From the NCBI RefSeq assembly GCF_036884655.1, contig NC_088330.1, positions 35,526,001-35,590,000 on the forward strand: a DNA stretch of 64,000 bases, given 5' to 3'. This DNA comes from Musa acuminata AAA Group. Its lineage: Eukaryota; Streptophyta; Magnoliopsida; Zingiberales; Musaceae. Under the pieces are notes generated by a model. That model did not search any database, was not told the DNA's origin, and was given only the letters and a program-made list of their open reading frames with translations. Shown piece by piece: positions 49,804 to 59,682 of this stretch; the stretch's first letter is position 1; each line of letters opens with the position of its first letter. Made by a program: the position numbers and the translations under genes.

Positions 49804-50178
49804 CTTTGTTTCCTTCAACATGTCTAATTTCTTGTTGTTGCCTATTTGACCAATGTTCTTATATTTATTTTATTATAAAATAATTTTATAATATTATTTG
49901 TATAATTTGTATATGTGTATGTGTATATTTATGTGTATGTGCAGTGCATGTATATGTTGTTTTCTAACCAATTGGATCAACTTGGCTTTGTAATCTTTTC
50001 AAAATGATAGAAGTAACCGCTATCTCTTTGTTTTATTATCTGTTGTTAACGATATTCAGGTGGATTGATCGTATAAGTACTCATCTAATGAGTCCCATTG
50101 TCTTCCTTTTTGCACCCCTTTTTATTTTACTGTAATCCGTCTCTTCCCCTCCGATCATCTTTCTCATCTTTTATCGCA

Positions 50179-50181
<3 letters not shown>

Positions 50182-50274
<93 letters not shown>
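50182..50274. repeat. Compound CT then TA microsatellite
   Basis: About 18 CT units (50182-50218) run directly into about 28 AT units. Open frames across it are artefacts. Confidence 0.95.
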
Positions 50275-50276
<2 letters not shown>

Positions 50277-50325
50277 CTGTATTACTTGATTTCTGATATT
50301 GTTACGGTTGATATCTTGATTTCTG

Positions 50326-50383
50326 ATATAGAGAGATGAGAGAATATATATATATATATATATATTCTCTCATCTCTCTATAT
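50326..50383. repeat. Perfect 58-bp palindrome
   Basis: The arms contain GAGAGATGAGAGAA (50331-50344) and its exact complement (50365-50378), with a TA run in the middle. The symmetry extends five more bases on both sides. It could extrude a cruciform or mark a fold-back. Confidence 0.9.
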
Positions 50384-50469
50384 ATATAAATAAGACTTTT
50401 GTTTTATTTGGTTTTCAATTTTTAAGTTTTTAAAACAATTTTAACATGACAAATAATTTTGCGTTGTTA

Positions 50470-50501
50470 TACTTTGGATCTTAATTAAAGCAAACAAACA
50501 G
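50470..50501. repeat. 32-bp direct repeat bracketing the third repeat family (right)
   Basis: Identical to 45072-45103. It is followed within about 17 bp by a fragment of the tail of the 10500-bp unit. Confidence 0.85.
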
Positions 50502-50517
50502 TGGATGATTGCACAGG

Positions 50518-50749
50518 AAGGGTCATTAGTTTTTTATTTGGCCCAAACACGAGGGGCATCTATATTCTCTCTTTTAAGAGCACTAACAGTTGTGAACCTG
50601 TTATGTTTATGTGCAATTGTGTATAGTCTATTATTACTAATGTACTATAGTGGCGATTTTATCCCAAAGTTACGAGTTATAATCACATGGCTGTATATGT
50701 GGGATTTATGTGTTTGTTATTGAAGGTGATTTTATTCTAAATTTATGAG
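50518..50749 (+). repeat. Fragment of the 10500-bp unit tail
   Basis: Aligns with 43552-43783 (for example TTTTTTATTTGGCCCAAACA and GAACCTGTTATGTTTAT) with scattered differences. Homology stops at 50749, where the gypsy LTR begins, so the retrotransposon landed in this repeat. Confidence 0.88.
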
Positions 50750-51167
50750 GTAAGGCTTTGTTACCAAATGATAAGACCCTAAAGTTTTATCGTTGCTCTG
50801 ATACCAAATGATAAGACCTTAAGTCTTATCGTGGAAGAAAGGAGAGAAAAGGGAATGATAATGATCGCTTCGAGGGGATCGACCTCCTTGATCGCTTCGA
50901 GAGGATCGACCTCCTAGGGTTGTCCACATAGTGGAATAACATTTCATTGATTGATTGATTGATTGATTTAAAGAAAGGGTTACATCACTATTTATAAAGT
51001 TCCACCTAGAGTCCACGAGGACTTGGACTCTTAATAATAAATAGATATTAAATAAATCTCTACTTGATTCTAACTGAACTAAACAAACTCAATAAATAAC
51101 TGAACTAAATAGACTCGGCTCAACTGAAATAAACATTATTCAAAAGCTCAGAAAAAGGGTCCTAATA
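50750..51167 (-). mobile_element. Gypsy 3' LTR
   Basis: It follows a purine-rich tract (complement of 51171-51182, AAAGAGGGAGG) and begins TATTAGGACCC, where TG would be expected. Inside are a four-unit GATT run (50950-50967) and, near the end, a repeated block of TTATCA, TTTGGTATCAGAGC and GATAA(A/G)ACTT. Compared with the 5' LTR at 63780 it lacks roughly the last 65 bases before the repeat junction at 50749. Confidence 0.7.
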
Positions 51168-51174
51168 GTTCCTC

Positions 51175-51525
51175 CCTCTTTAAATCAACCTTGTCCTCAA
51201 GGCTGAGCAACATCAATCTCGGGGAGCTTCTCTTTCAGCACTTCAATCATAGGCTATCTGTAATGCATCACAATCCGTTGATCAAGTATGGTCTCCACTT
51301 TTTGACAGTGTAAGCAATAGGTAAGTCTTTCAATGTAGTTATCATTGCAAGAAACTCCTGGTCTTTGCTATCACAAGTTAAAATTCGTCCATCAATGATC
51401 GTTACTTCGAATCTGTCATAACCTTCAATATGGTAAGCTAATCGGGCTGTAACTTTCCTGTCCATAAAATTATTAGTGATGCACGTATCAATCAAAATAG
51501 TGACAGGCTAATGCTTCAAAGTTCC
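51175..51525 (-). pseudogene. Gypsy pol remnant: protease fused to RNase H scrap
   Basis: The minus-strand frame has LIDTCITNNFMDRKV and YDRFEVTIIDGRILTCDSK, typical of plant gypsy retropepsin, but the usual D-(S/T/G)-G active-site triad reads DTC. The frame then jumps to QEFLAMI and VKKWRPYL, which belong to the RNase H region, so RT is deleted between them. After two stops a tail VLKEKLPEIDVAQP marks the pol end just before the PPT. At least two internal deletions are implied. Confidence 0.75.
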
Positions 51526-51716
51526 TCCGATTTTCATAGTTTGTGGGTTAGCATAGCCAGCCAATGCATGCACTGTATATGTGATGGCTTCAATATCTTC
51601 ATTAGTTTCCACACCTTTATAATCGGAGTCAACTCTTTTGCTTTTGGTTCCTCTCTAATTGGCTCAATCATCAGATGTTGCCCTTGTTTACATTGGTGCT
51701 CCATATTTCACTTTTC

Positions 51717-52421
51717 ATCATAGTGCAAACCCCTTGCTAATCTTTCCTTCCTAATTTTTTTCTCATATAGATGTGCAAATGAGATCGCAGCTATCATAGT
51801 GCGGGGTTGACGAGACTTAACTTCACACCGGATCTTCGGATTAAGCCCTTCAATAAATTTATCCAGAAGCTATCGTTCCGATAAATCTCTAGCTTGATTT
51901 GATAATCGTTCAAACTTACTCTGATATTCCAACACTGTAGATGTTTGACGAATTTTGATGAGCTGGCCATCAACATTCTCATATTCGGATGGGTCAAATC
52001 GAACAAGAAGCCCTCTTTTGAACTTCTCCCACGAAGAAACTCCGTAAATAGTTTTATACCAATCGTACCACTAGAGTGCATATCCATCGAGTTGGATTGA
52101 GGTTATTTCTACCTTGGATTCTTCTGGAGTTCTGTAAAAATGGAAAAAAAATTTTGCCCTAGAGATCCAACTGGTCAGATCTCCATCTTTCCATCTCGGA
52201 AATTCTACCTTCATATGTAAGTAGTTTGTATCACAATCTTGGGGCCTTTTTCCTATATTTTCAGATCTGTGCAACGTAAAACTCGAGCCCTCATTTTGTT
52301 GAAATTTACTGAGGCTCTCCAATAGGCTCTTTTTGAAATCATTAAGTGATTCTTGCAGTCGGTTCTCAATTTTGATTTCCAATGCTTCCGTTTGTGCTTT
52401 CACCGAGTTATCAGTGGCCAT
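51717..52421 (-). pseudogene. Gypsy gag pseudogene
   Basis: It starts MATDNSVKAQTEALE, continues through KVEFPRWKDGDLTSWISRA and FHFYRTPEESKVE, which are hallmarks of plant Ty3/gypsy Gag, and on to SWEKFKRGLLVRFD and FAHLYEKKI. The frame is continuous but has TAG codons at about 52067-52069 and 51869-51871; both stand where related proteins have Q. The frame ends with TGA near 51717. No zinc knuckle can be read after it. Confidence 0.82.
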
Positions 52422-52530
52422 TGCGTAAGACTGTAAATTTGTAATCTCAACTCCTGTTTTTGGTGTCGGTCAAGGGCATCAACACTGTCAATGCGAAGTT
52501 GCCGAGGAGGTGGACGCCAAGGGTAGTGCT

Positions 52531-52535
52531 GCGGT
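52531..52535 (+). repeat. Target-site duplication, left (GCGGT)
   Basis: GCGGT directly before the copia 5' LTR matches GCGGT at 61176-61180. Gypsy leader sequence lies on both outer sides. Confidence 0.95.
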
Positions 52536-54028
52536 TGCTAGTCATAGGTGCCCAGCAAGCCAATCACGTGAGTGATGGCACGTGTGACTTGATACAGAAT
52601 CTTTTTGCTTATTATATTTTGGCATATATCACTTTATAACTATTGCATAAATGCATATATATATTGTGATGTCCTTGGATTTGTGCAATGGGAATCGGAT
52701 CGTGATGAGATCACGATAATGAGATCGATTCACCTTTAAACACATATCCTAAATAATCCCGGTCATAAGTTACTCGAGAGGGACATCGTGATAACCGGAT
52801 AGACTGGTGTGCTGTATACCCGTCCATATGATGGATGCAGCTGGTCTCATAGCTGCTCGTGTAGGGACACTAGGGATACAGTACAGGTGCTCATTGGAGA
52901 ATGAGTTCACTGATTGATCCGCTTACGGAATGCTGGATGGTTGATGATGCCTTATTGTCAGACAGCGATTCCGTAGTCCTAGTGGTGTATCTGGTCCTTA
53001 GACTTGAGACACCAAGGATGTCCTGTATGAGTGCTCCACTTTTTGATACCAGACTTATAGGTTTGGCTATCCCCAGATCTAGTACAGCTGGTAATTGGGA
53101 GTGGTAGTCGACTTTACGAGGGCTATTGAGTGTCAATAGAGGATCATCCACTCTCGGCGTCATGAGAGGAATATCCTATGTGTTCTTGCTCAAACAAATC
53201 CCTGGCCAGGGTCATTCGGGTTGAGAGAGAAAGAGTTCTCCGGGAGAATCCGATTAGAGCAAGACTCGAGTAGAAACCGTATGGGTCTGACAGCACCATG
53301 CTCGATATACGATCTCTGGGATATTAGATGGATGAGGGACTATAGGTACATGGTAACTGAGGACAGACAGGTCCAATGGATTGGATTCCCCTGTATCGTC
53401 TGGGGACTACGGCGTAGTGGCCTAGTACGTCCGTAGTCGATGAGTCAAGTGAATTATTACAGAGATAATAATTCACTCAGTCAGAAGGAGTTCTGACAGG
53501 TATGACTCACGGCCAGCTCGATATTGGGCCTAGAGGGTCACACACATATGGTAGGCATTGCGATGAGTAGAGGTTCGGATATGAGATATCCGACGGAGCC
53601 CTTGTCTTATTGGATGCAGATCCAATACCCACTAGGGAAGGACCCATTAGGGTTTAACACGGGATCTCTATAAATAAGAGGGATTCACAGCCTCATAGGC
53701 TAGAGTCTTTGCTTGTCTTTCCTATTCTCCTCTCCCTCTCCACCTCAGAGTAGGCCTGGAGTTTTGAGGCGCGTCGTCGCAACCCTGCTGTGTGGATCAC
53801 CGCTAGAGAGGAGGACGCTTGACCTCCTTTACCCTCTCCTAAGGATCTGCAAGGAAACTGGGATATACGATCTCCCTAGGTAACACAATCTCTATACGCA
53901 GTTTTGTGTTTTGCGGATTTTGCACACCAATCTTCGCACGACGACGAACATCTTTTTGGGAATCGGGGATTTTTGTTTTCTTGTTCTTCCGCTGCGCATA
54001 TGATGTCGCCCCCAATGATTTCCCAACA
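52536..54028 (+). mobile_element. Copia 5' LTR
   Basis: 1493 bp, starts TGCTAGTCATAGG and ends CCCAACA. A TATA box, TATAAATA, is at 53669-53676, giving a likely start of transcription near 53700. Recurrent short frames of about 70 codons inside both LTRs are not genes. Confidence 0.96.
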
Positions 54029-54029
54029 G

Positions 54030-54041
54030 TGGTATCAGAGC
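54030..54041 (+). other. Copia primer-binding site
   Basis: TGGTATCAGAGC begins two bases after the 5' LTR and is complementary to the 3' end of plant initiator methionine tRNA, the usual copia primer. Confidence 0.92.
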
Positions 54042-54720
54042 CAGGTTGTTCGTGCGAATGATTGGTTTTGAACTGCGTGTGTTGTGTTTAGGAGGAATTT
54101 TGACGTCAAAATCGTTGATGCAAAAACAAGGAAGGGCAGCAACAGTTGCTGCCCTCGATCTGTGTGCGTGCAGCGCAGCCGAAGGCGGGCAGCACAGGGG
54201 CCGCGTCTGCTGCAGCCGGCCGGCGGCCTGCTTGCAGCAGGCTTGCTGCCGGCGGGGCTGGCAACCCACGGGCAGAGGCGCCGTAGGGCAGCGGCGCCTG
54301 CTGCCAAAAGGAAGCGGCGCAGACCGCCGCAGGGCAGCGACGCGCGACGTCTGCCGCCGCTGCTCCCGCGGGCGAAACCCTCCCCCCCACAGGGGCGACC
54401 GCCCGGCGGGACAGCAACCCCTGCGGAGGCAGCGGCGCCCGAAAGGGGCGCCCACCCGCAGCGGCAGCGCCGCCAGCGGGCGTGCCGCCTGCAGGCGAGG
54501 GCAGTGCCCTCATTCGCCGCACAGGCCGCCGCAGGCAGGGTGGCGGCGGCGGCACCAACGAAAAGGGGAAAGGGCATTAGGGTTTTCTGGGCAAAAGACA
54601 GTTTTGCCCCCTCGGAATTTGAGAAATTCCAGTTTTTGTCTTTTGTCCAAATTACGAAAATACCCCTATAAATTTAGAAATTCTCTACATGTCCCTGATT
54701 TCAGAAAATATTAATTAATT
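54042..54720 (+). other. Copia leader, GC-rich low-complexity segment
   Basis: Between about 54110 and 54560 the DNA is rich in GC with words such as GGCAGC, GCCGCAG and GGCGGC. Open frames of 150-222 codons run through it on both strands and in several frames at once. That pattern reflects the lack of AT-rich stop codons, so I call none as coding. Confidence 0.75.
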
Positions 54721-54987
54721 AAAAGGTTTGGTTGATTATTATTTTTATTATTATCTAGTAGTCCTACATGATGATGATTATTTATACATGTGATGTATGA
54801 TGTGTGGACGGATGATCATGGACCGTGTGATGTGTGTACTTGTGATTATTATTATTGAGGTCTGCGAACCTTCATTATATTTCTCGTTTATTGTCGGGCC
54901 TGTGTGCCTATGATTAAGTTATAATCACATGAGGAGGTGCAGCGGGAGCGTGGATGCGATAGCGGGACCCACGAGACGGACGATCGT

Positions 54988-55120
54988 GATGCATGGAGAT
55001 GCATCAAGATGTCGACGAAACCGACGAGGATGAGATGGACGATCACAGGGCATGGAGATGCACTGTTGCACACATAGATCTTGATGTGAGTGATTAGGCC
55101 TACTGGCTCGGGCCTAATCA
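54988..55120 (+). other. Perfect hairpins in the copia leader
   Basis: GATGCAT-GGAG-ATGCATC (54988-55005) has a 7-bp stem. TGATTAGGCC and GGCCTAATCA (55091-55120) give a 10-bp stem with a 10-nt loop. Both lie upstream of the four-hairpin array. Confidence 0.75.
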
Positions 55121-55346
55121 TATTAGGTTGTGGTCCATGATCATCTGGTGTGATTGCTTATACACATACTATATATGTATATATATTTGCATGCGATGTA
55201 GATATATATTAAATATGTATATGTGTGACATGTCATATTAGGAGACCAAATCTTAGAAACATCTCTCGATAATATTAAGTCGGTAAACGTGAGGCAATTA
55301 GATTGACCCACGTGGCCTTCCATCGTTATGAGTAGGAACCGATTCC

Positions 55347-55664
55347 CGGTGTAGGTTGAGTTGGTCGAGTCCCTCGAGACTCACCTATATCGCGATTCGC
55401 TATCTTGCTTACGACATAGAGATGTTACTGGTGACCTGAGGGCATGGTATACTTGGTCGAGTCCCTCGAGGGTATATCATCAAATCAGACTCATCTTGTA
55501 ACGAAGGTGTTGACTTAACCGAGCATCATGGTTGGTCGAGTCCCTCGAGACCATGGTGATTCGGAGGCCGAACAGGACGGGAATCACAAGGAGTTGTGAT
55601 TGGTAAGAATTGCCTACATTTTAGGCTTAGTGTGATTGGTCGAGTCCCTCGAGGTTACACTAAG
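55347..55664 (+). other. Array of four hairpins with an invariant apex in the copia leader
   Basis: The 17-mer TGGTCGAGTCCCTCGAG occurs at 55362, 55454, 55533 and 55637. Each copy is flanked by arms that pair with each other but not with the arms of the other copies: 55347-55392 (about 14 bp with one bulge), 55444-55480 (10 bp), 55519-55564 (9 plus 5 bp) and 55626-55664 (11 bp, some G-U). The apex can fold CGAG-TCC-CTCG and includes the self-complementary hexamer CTCGAG. A perfect AATCACAA-GGAG-TTGTGATT hairpin (55582-55601) lies between the third and fourth. The array ends 185 bases before the gag start. Confidence 0.9.
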
Positions 55665-55691
55665 ACGCTGATTGGATCCTGATCCCCACTA

Positions 55692-55738
55692 GAAGTCTGT
55701 CGGAGACTTCCGTTTCACGTGCTGAAGGTGTCGCGTGA
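55692..55738 (+). other. Two more stem-loops just before gag
   Basis: GAAGTCT-GTCGG-AGACTTC (55692-55710) is a perfect 7-bp stem. TCACG (55715-55719) can pair with CGTGA (55734-55738). They finish the structured part of the leader. Confidence 0.65.
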
Positions 55739-55849
55739 CTCGTTAGTAAAATAGTGGGAGCATATTAAGATAGAAGTTCATATCTTGATAGTTTATTTCT
55801 TGCAAAATCTGCATGTTATTCATTTCTGCTACATCTTTATTTTCAGAAA

Positions 55850-58800
55850 ATGTCGCTTTCAAATCCCTTACGTGGCATACTTGATGTCAACCGCCTCACT
55901 GGTCCAAATTATACGGATTGGCTCCGTAACTTGAGAATTGTTCTCACAGCGGAGAAAATCGTGTACGTCCTTGATACAGTGATACCTACGCCCGAAGAAG
56001 GGGCAAACGAGGATGAGATCGCTCGTTACGTGAAGTACATTGATGACTCCACTCTTGCTCAGTGTTATATGTTGGGCTCTATGACTCCTGAGTTACAGAG
56101 ACAACATGAAAAGATGGATGCCAGATCCATTCTCCTACATGTTCGCAAATTGTTTGAGGAACAGGGAAGGACTCAACGATATGAGATATCCAAGAGCCTT
56201 TTTCGCGCTAGGATGACTGAGGGGACACCGGTTCAGAACCATGTCCTAAAGATGATTGAGTGGATAGAGAAACTCACAGGTCTAGGAATGGTCCTAAAGG
56301 ATAACTTGTGTGTGGACATTGTGCTTCAGTCCCTACCAGATTCCTTTTCACAGTTTATAATGAATTTTAATATGAACAAGCTTGAGGTGACTCTCCCAGA
56401 GCTTCTCAATATGTTGAGGGAGGCAGAGAGTACTATTAAGAAAGAGAAGCCAGTTCTCTACACTGGTGAGACCAGAAAGAAAAGGAAAGCAGAAAGGTCC
56501 CTTAAGAAGGGAAAGGGCAAGGGCAAACAAGGTAAAGCAAATATTGCTAAGAAAGACCCAGCAAAGGACAAAGGCCAGTGCTTCCACTGTGGTAAAGATG
56601 GGCATTGGAAGAAAAACTGTAAAGAGTACCTTGCAGAAAGGGCGAAACAAAAGCTTGATGAAGCTTCAGGTACATTCATGATCAGTCTCCATTTGTCAGA
56701 CTCTTATGATAACACATGGGTATTAGATACCGGTAGTGCTTATCATATATGCAATTCGTTGTAGGTTCTGGCAAGGCCTAGGAGACTAGAGAGAGGCGAG
56801 ATAGATCTCAAGATGGGTAATGGAGCAAAAGTTGCTGTATTAGCTGTTGGCGAGGTCGCCCTACATCTGCCTAGTGGAGCTTTTATTGCATTAGATACAT
56901 ATTATTTTGTTCCTTCTATTATCAAAAACATTATCTCCATTTCATGTTTAACAGTTAGTGGATATAAATTTGTTTTTGAGAACAATGGTTGTTCGATATT
57001 ATTAGATGATAAGATCATCACGAAAGGAACATTGCATAATGGTTTATTTATGTTAGACACCACTCCACATATCATGAATGTAAATGTGTCCAAAAGGAAA
57101 CGAGATGAGTTGAACAATGCATACCTGTGGCATTGTAGGCTAGGTCACATCCATGAAAGAAGGATTTAAAAGTTGCTAAATGATGGATATCTAGATCCAT
57201 TCGACTATGTGTCATATGCAACTTGTGAGCCTTGCATTCGTGGAAAACTGACCAAATCTCCATTTAGTAGAACTGGAGAGAGAGCCACTAAGTTGTTGAA
57301 ACTTATACATAGTGATGTATGTGGACCCATGTCAACTCATGCCATTGGAGGTTACTCCTACTTCATTACATTTACTGATGATTTCTCAAGGTATGGATAT
57401 GTGTACTTAATGAAGTACAAGTCCGAGGTCTTTGAGAAATTCAGAGAGTATAAGAATGAGGTGGAGAACCAGACTGGAAAGAGTATCAAAACTCTTCGAT
57501 CAGATCGAGGAGGTGAATACTTAAGTACAGAGTTTACTCAGTTCCTCAAGGACCATGAGATATTATCCCAATGGACACCTCCTTACACACCTCAGCTCAA
57601 TGGTGTCTCTGAAAGGAGAAATCGTACTTTATTAGATATGGTACGGTCCATGATGAGTTTCGCTAACCTACCCATCTCATTCTGGGGATATGCCCTAGAA
57701 ACCGCAGCTTACCTTCTGAACAGAGTTCCAACTAAGTCGGTAGTGTCTACACCATATGAGATATGGAAAGGGAAGAAGCCTGATCTTAAGGTTGTTAAGA
57801 TTTGGGGCTGCCCTGCCCACGTTAAAAGACACAACCCCGATAAGTTAGAATCAAGGACAGAGCGATGCATATTTGTGGGATACCCCAAGGAAACTTGTGG
57901 GTATTACTTCTATCATCCTGAGGACAAAAAGGTCTTTGTAGCTAAGAGAGCAGTGTTCCTTGAGAAGGAACACATTCTTGACGGAGATAGTGGGAGAATG
58001 ATAGAATTGAGCGAGGTTGGAGAACCAAGCTCAAGCACCACTCTACAGCCCGAGTCTGTTCAGGTACCTAATACACAAGTATCAACTTTACGCAGGTCTG
58101 ATAGAGTATCCTATCCTCCTGAGAGATATGTGGAACATATTAGAGCAGAGGATATAGAGGATATTGATCCTCAGACCTACGAGGAGGCTATTATGAGTAT
58201 AGACTCCGGGAAGTGGCAAGAAGCCATGAATTCTGATATGGATTCTATGTACTCCAATAAGGTTTGGAACCTAGTTGATGCGCCCGAAGGTATTGTACCC
58301 ATCGGTTGCAAATGAATCTTTAAGAAAAAGATCGGAGTAGATGGAAAGGTAGAGACCTATAAAGCAAGGCTAGTGGCTAAAGGGTATCGTCAAAGGCAAG
58401 GTGTTGACTACGACGAAACCTTCTCACCCGTAGCAATGCTAAAATCCATCAGAATTCTATTGGCTATTGCAGCACACTATGATTATGAGATCTGGCAGAT
58501 GGATATGAAAACCGCATTCCTCAATGGGAACCTCAAGGAGGAGGTGTATATGATGCAACCTGAGGGATTCGTGTCCAAGAACTGCCCAGATAAAGTGTGT
58601 AGGTTGCTTAAATCCATTTATGGACTAAAACAAACTTCCCGAAGTTGGAACATAAGATTTGATGAGTCAATTAGATATTATGACTTCGTTAAGAACGAAG
58701 ATGAGCCTTGTGTGTACAGAAAGGTAAGTGGGAAAGCTATCACCTTTTTGGTGTTATATGTGGATGACATCCTCATCATTGGGAATGACATAGGAATGCT

Positions 58801-59662
58801 ATCCACAGTAAAGGCTTGGTTATCTAGACACTTCTCCATGAAGGACTTAGGGGAAGCATCTTATATCTTGGGGATTAGAATCTATAGAGATAGATCCAAA
58901 AGGATGCTTGGCTTGTCCCAGTCCAGGTACATAGAAACCATTGTCAAAATTTTTGGCATGAAATATTCCAAGAAAGGGCAAACAAGAATATGATACATTA
59001 TGCCTCAGCAATATGGTCTATCATGTATGTCATGCTATGTACTATGCTTGATATAGTGCATGCTCTGAGTGTCACGAGTAGGTATCAGGCGGATCCAGGC
59101 TTGGAGCACTGGAAAGCAGTAAAGTGTATCCTTAAGTACTTGAGAAGGACTAAGGATCTTTTACTAGTATATGGAGGTAATAGCCTTAAGGTTGAAGGCT
59201 TCACTGACTCAAGTTTTCAGTCTGATGTCGATGATAGCAAGTCGAATTCAGGGTATGTGTACACCTTGAATGGAGGAGCAGTGTGCTGGAAGAGTTCCAA
59301 GCAAGATACCACTGCTGACTCGACCACAGAGGCGGAGTACATTGCTGCATTAGATGCAGCAAAGGAGGGAGTCTGGGTGAAGAAGTTCATCACAGATCTG
59401 GGAGTCGATACAGATAGCGACAAGTCGACTTCCTTATATTACGACAACTATGGGGTGATTACTCAAATAAGGGAACCCGAGTCTCATCAGAAGTGTTCTG
59501 AGGAGGTTCCAGCTTATAAGAGAGATCGTAACCCGAGGAGATGTAGCAGTGGAAAGAGTTCCATCCGAAGATAACATTGCAGATCCACTGACAAAGCCGT
59601 TGTCTCAGATTGTCTTTGAGCGTCACAGGGGTCTGATGGGGATCAGACACATAGGTGATTGA
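55850..59662 (+). pseudogene. Copia gag-pol, broken by three in-frame stops and two frameshifts
   Basis: The start [18 protein letters not shown] is typical of plant copia Gag. In order: Gag; a zinc knuckle [14 protein letters not shown] (residues 244-257); protease with VLDTGS (Asp at residue 293); a pre-integrase HIS/CYS region with WHCRLGH and CEPCIRGK; an integrase core with HSDVCGP, RSDRGGEY and NGVSERRN for the D, D and E residues; RT with MDMKTAFLNG and YVDD (near 58755); and RNase H with TDSSFQSD and TEAEYIA. Stops in one frame are TAG at 56762, TAA at 57167 and TGA at 58313. Near 58985 a short deletion with a frameshift separates RT from RNase H. A second frameshift near 59500 shifts the end; the terminal frame closes with TGA at 59660-59662. 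Host genes are not involved. Confidence 0.93.
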
Positions 59663-59668
59663 CTTTAG

Positions 59669-59682
59669 GTCAAGTGGGAGAT
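59669..59682 (+). other. Copia polypurine tract
   Basis: A purine run, AAGTGGGAGA, lies directly before the 3' LTR and seven bases after the pol stop, the usual place for plus-strand priming. Confidence 0.8.

Noticed and set aside
54046..54714. Long open frames (150-222 codons) on both strands
   Set aside because: GC-rich low-complexity leader lacking stop codons; no domain, and several frames are open at once.
55347..55664. CRISPR-like array (constant 17-mer with variable spacing sequence)
   Set aside because: Eukaryotic retrotransposon leader; the flanking sequences pair with each other around each 17-mer and intervals are unequal.
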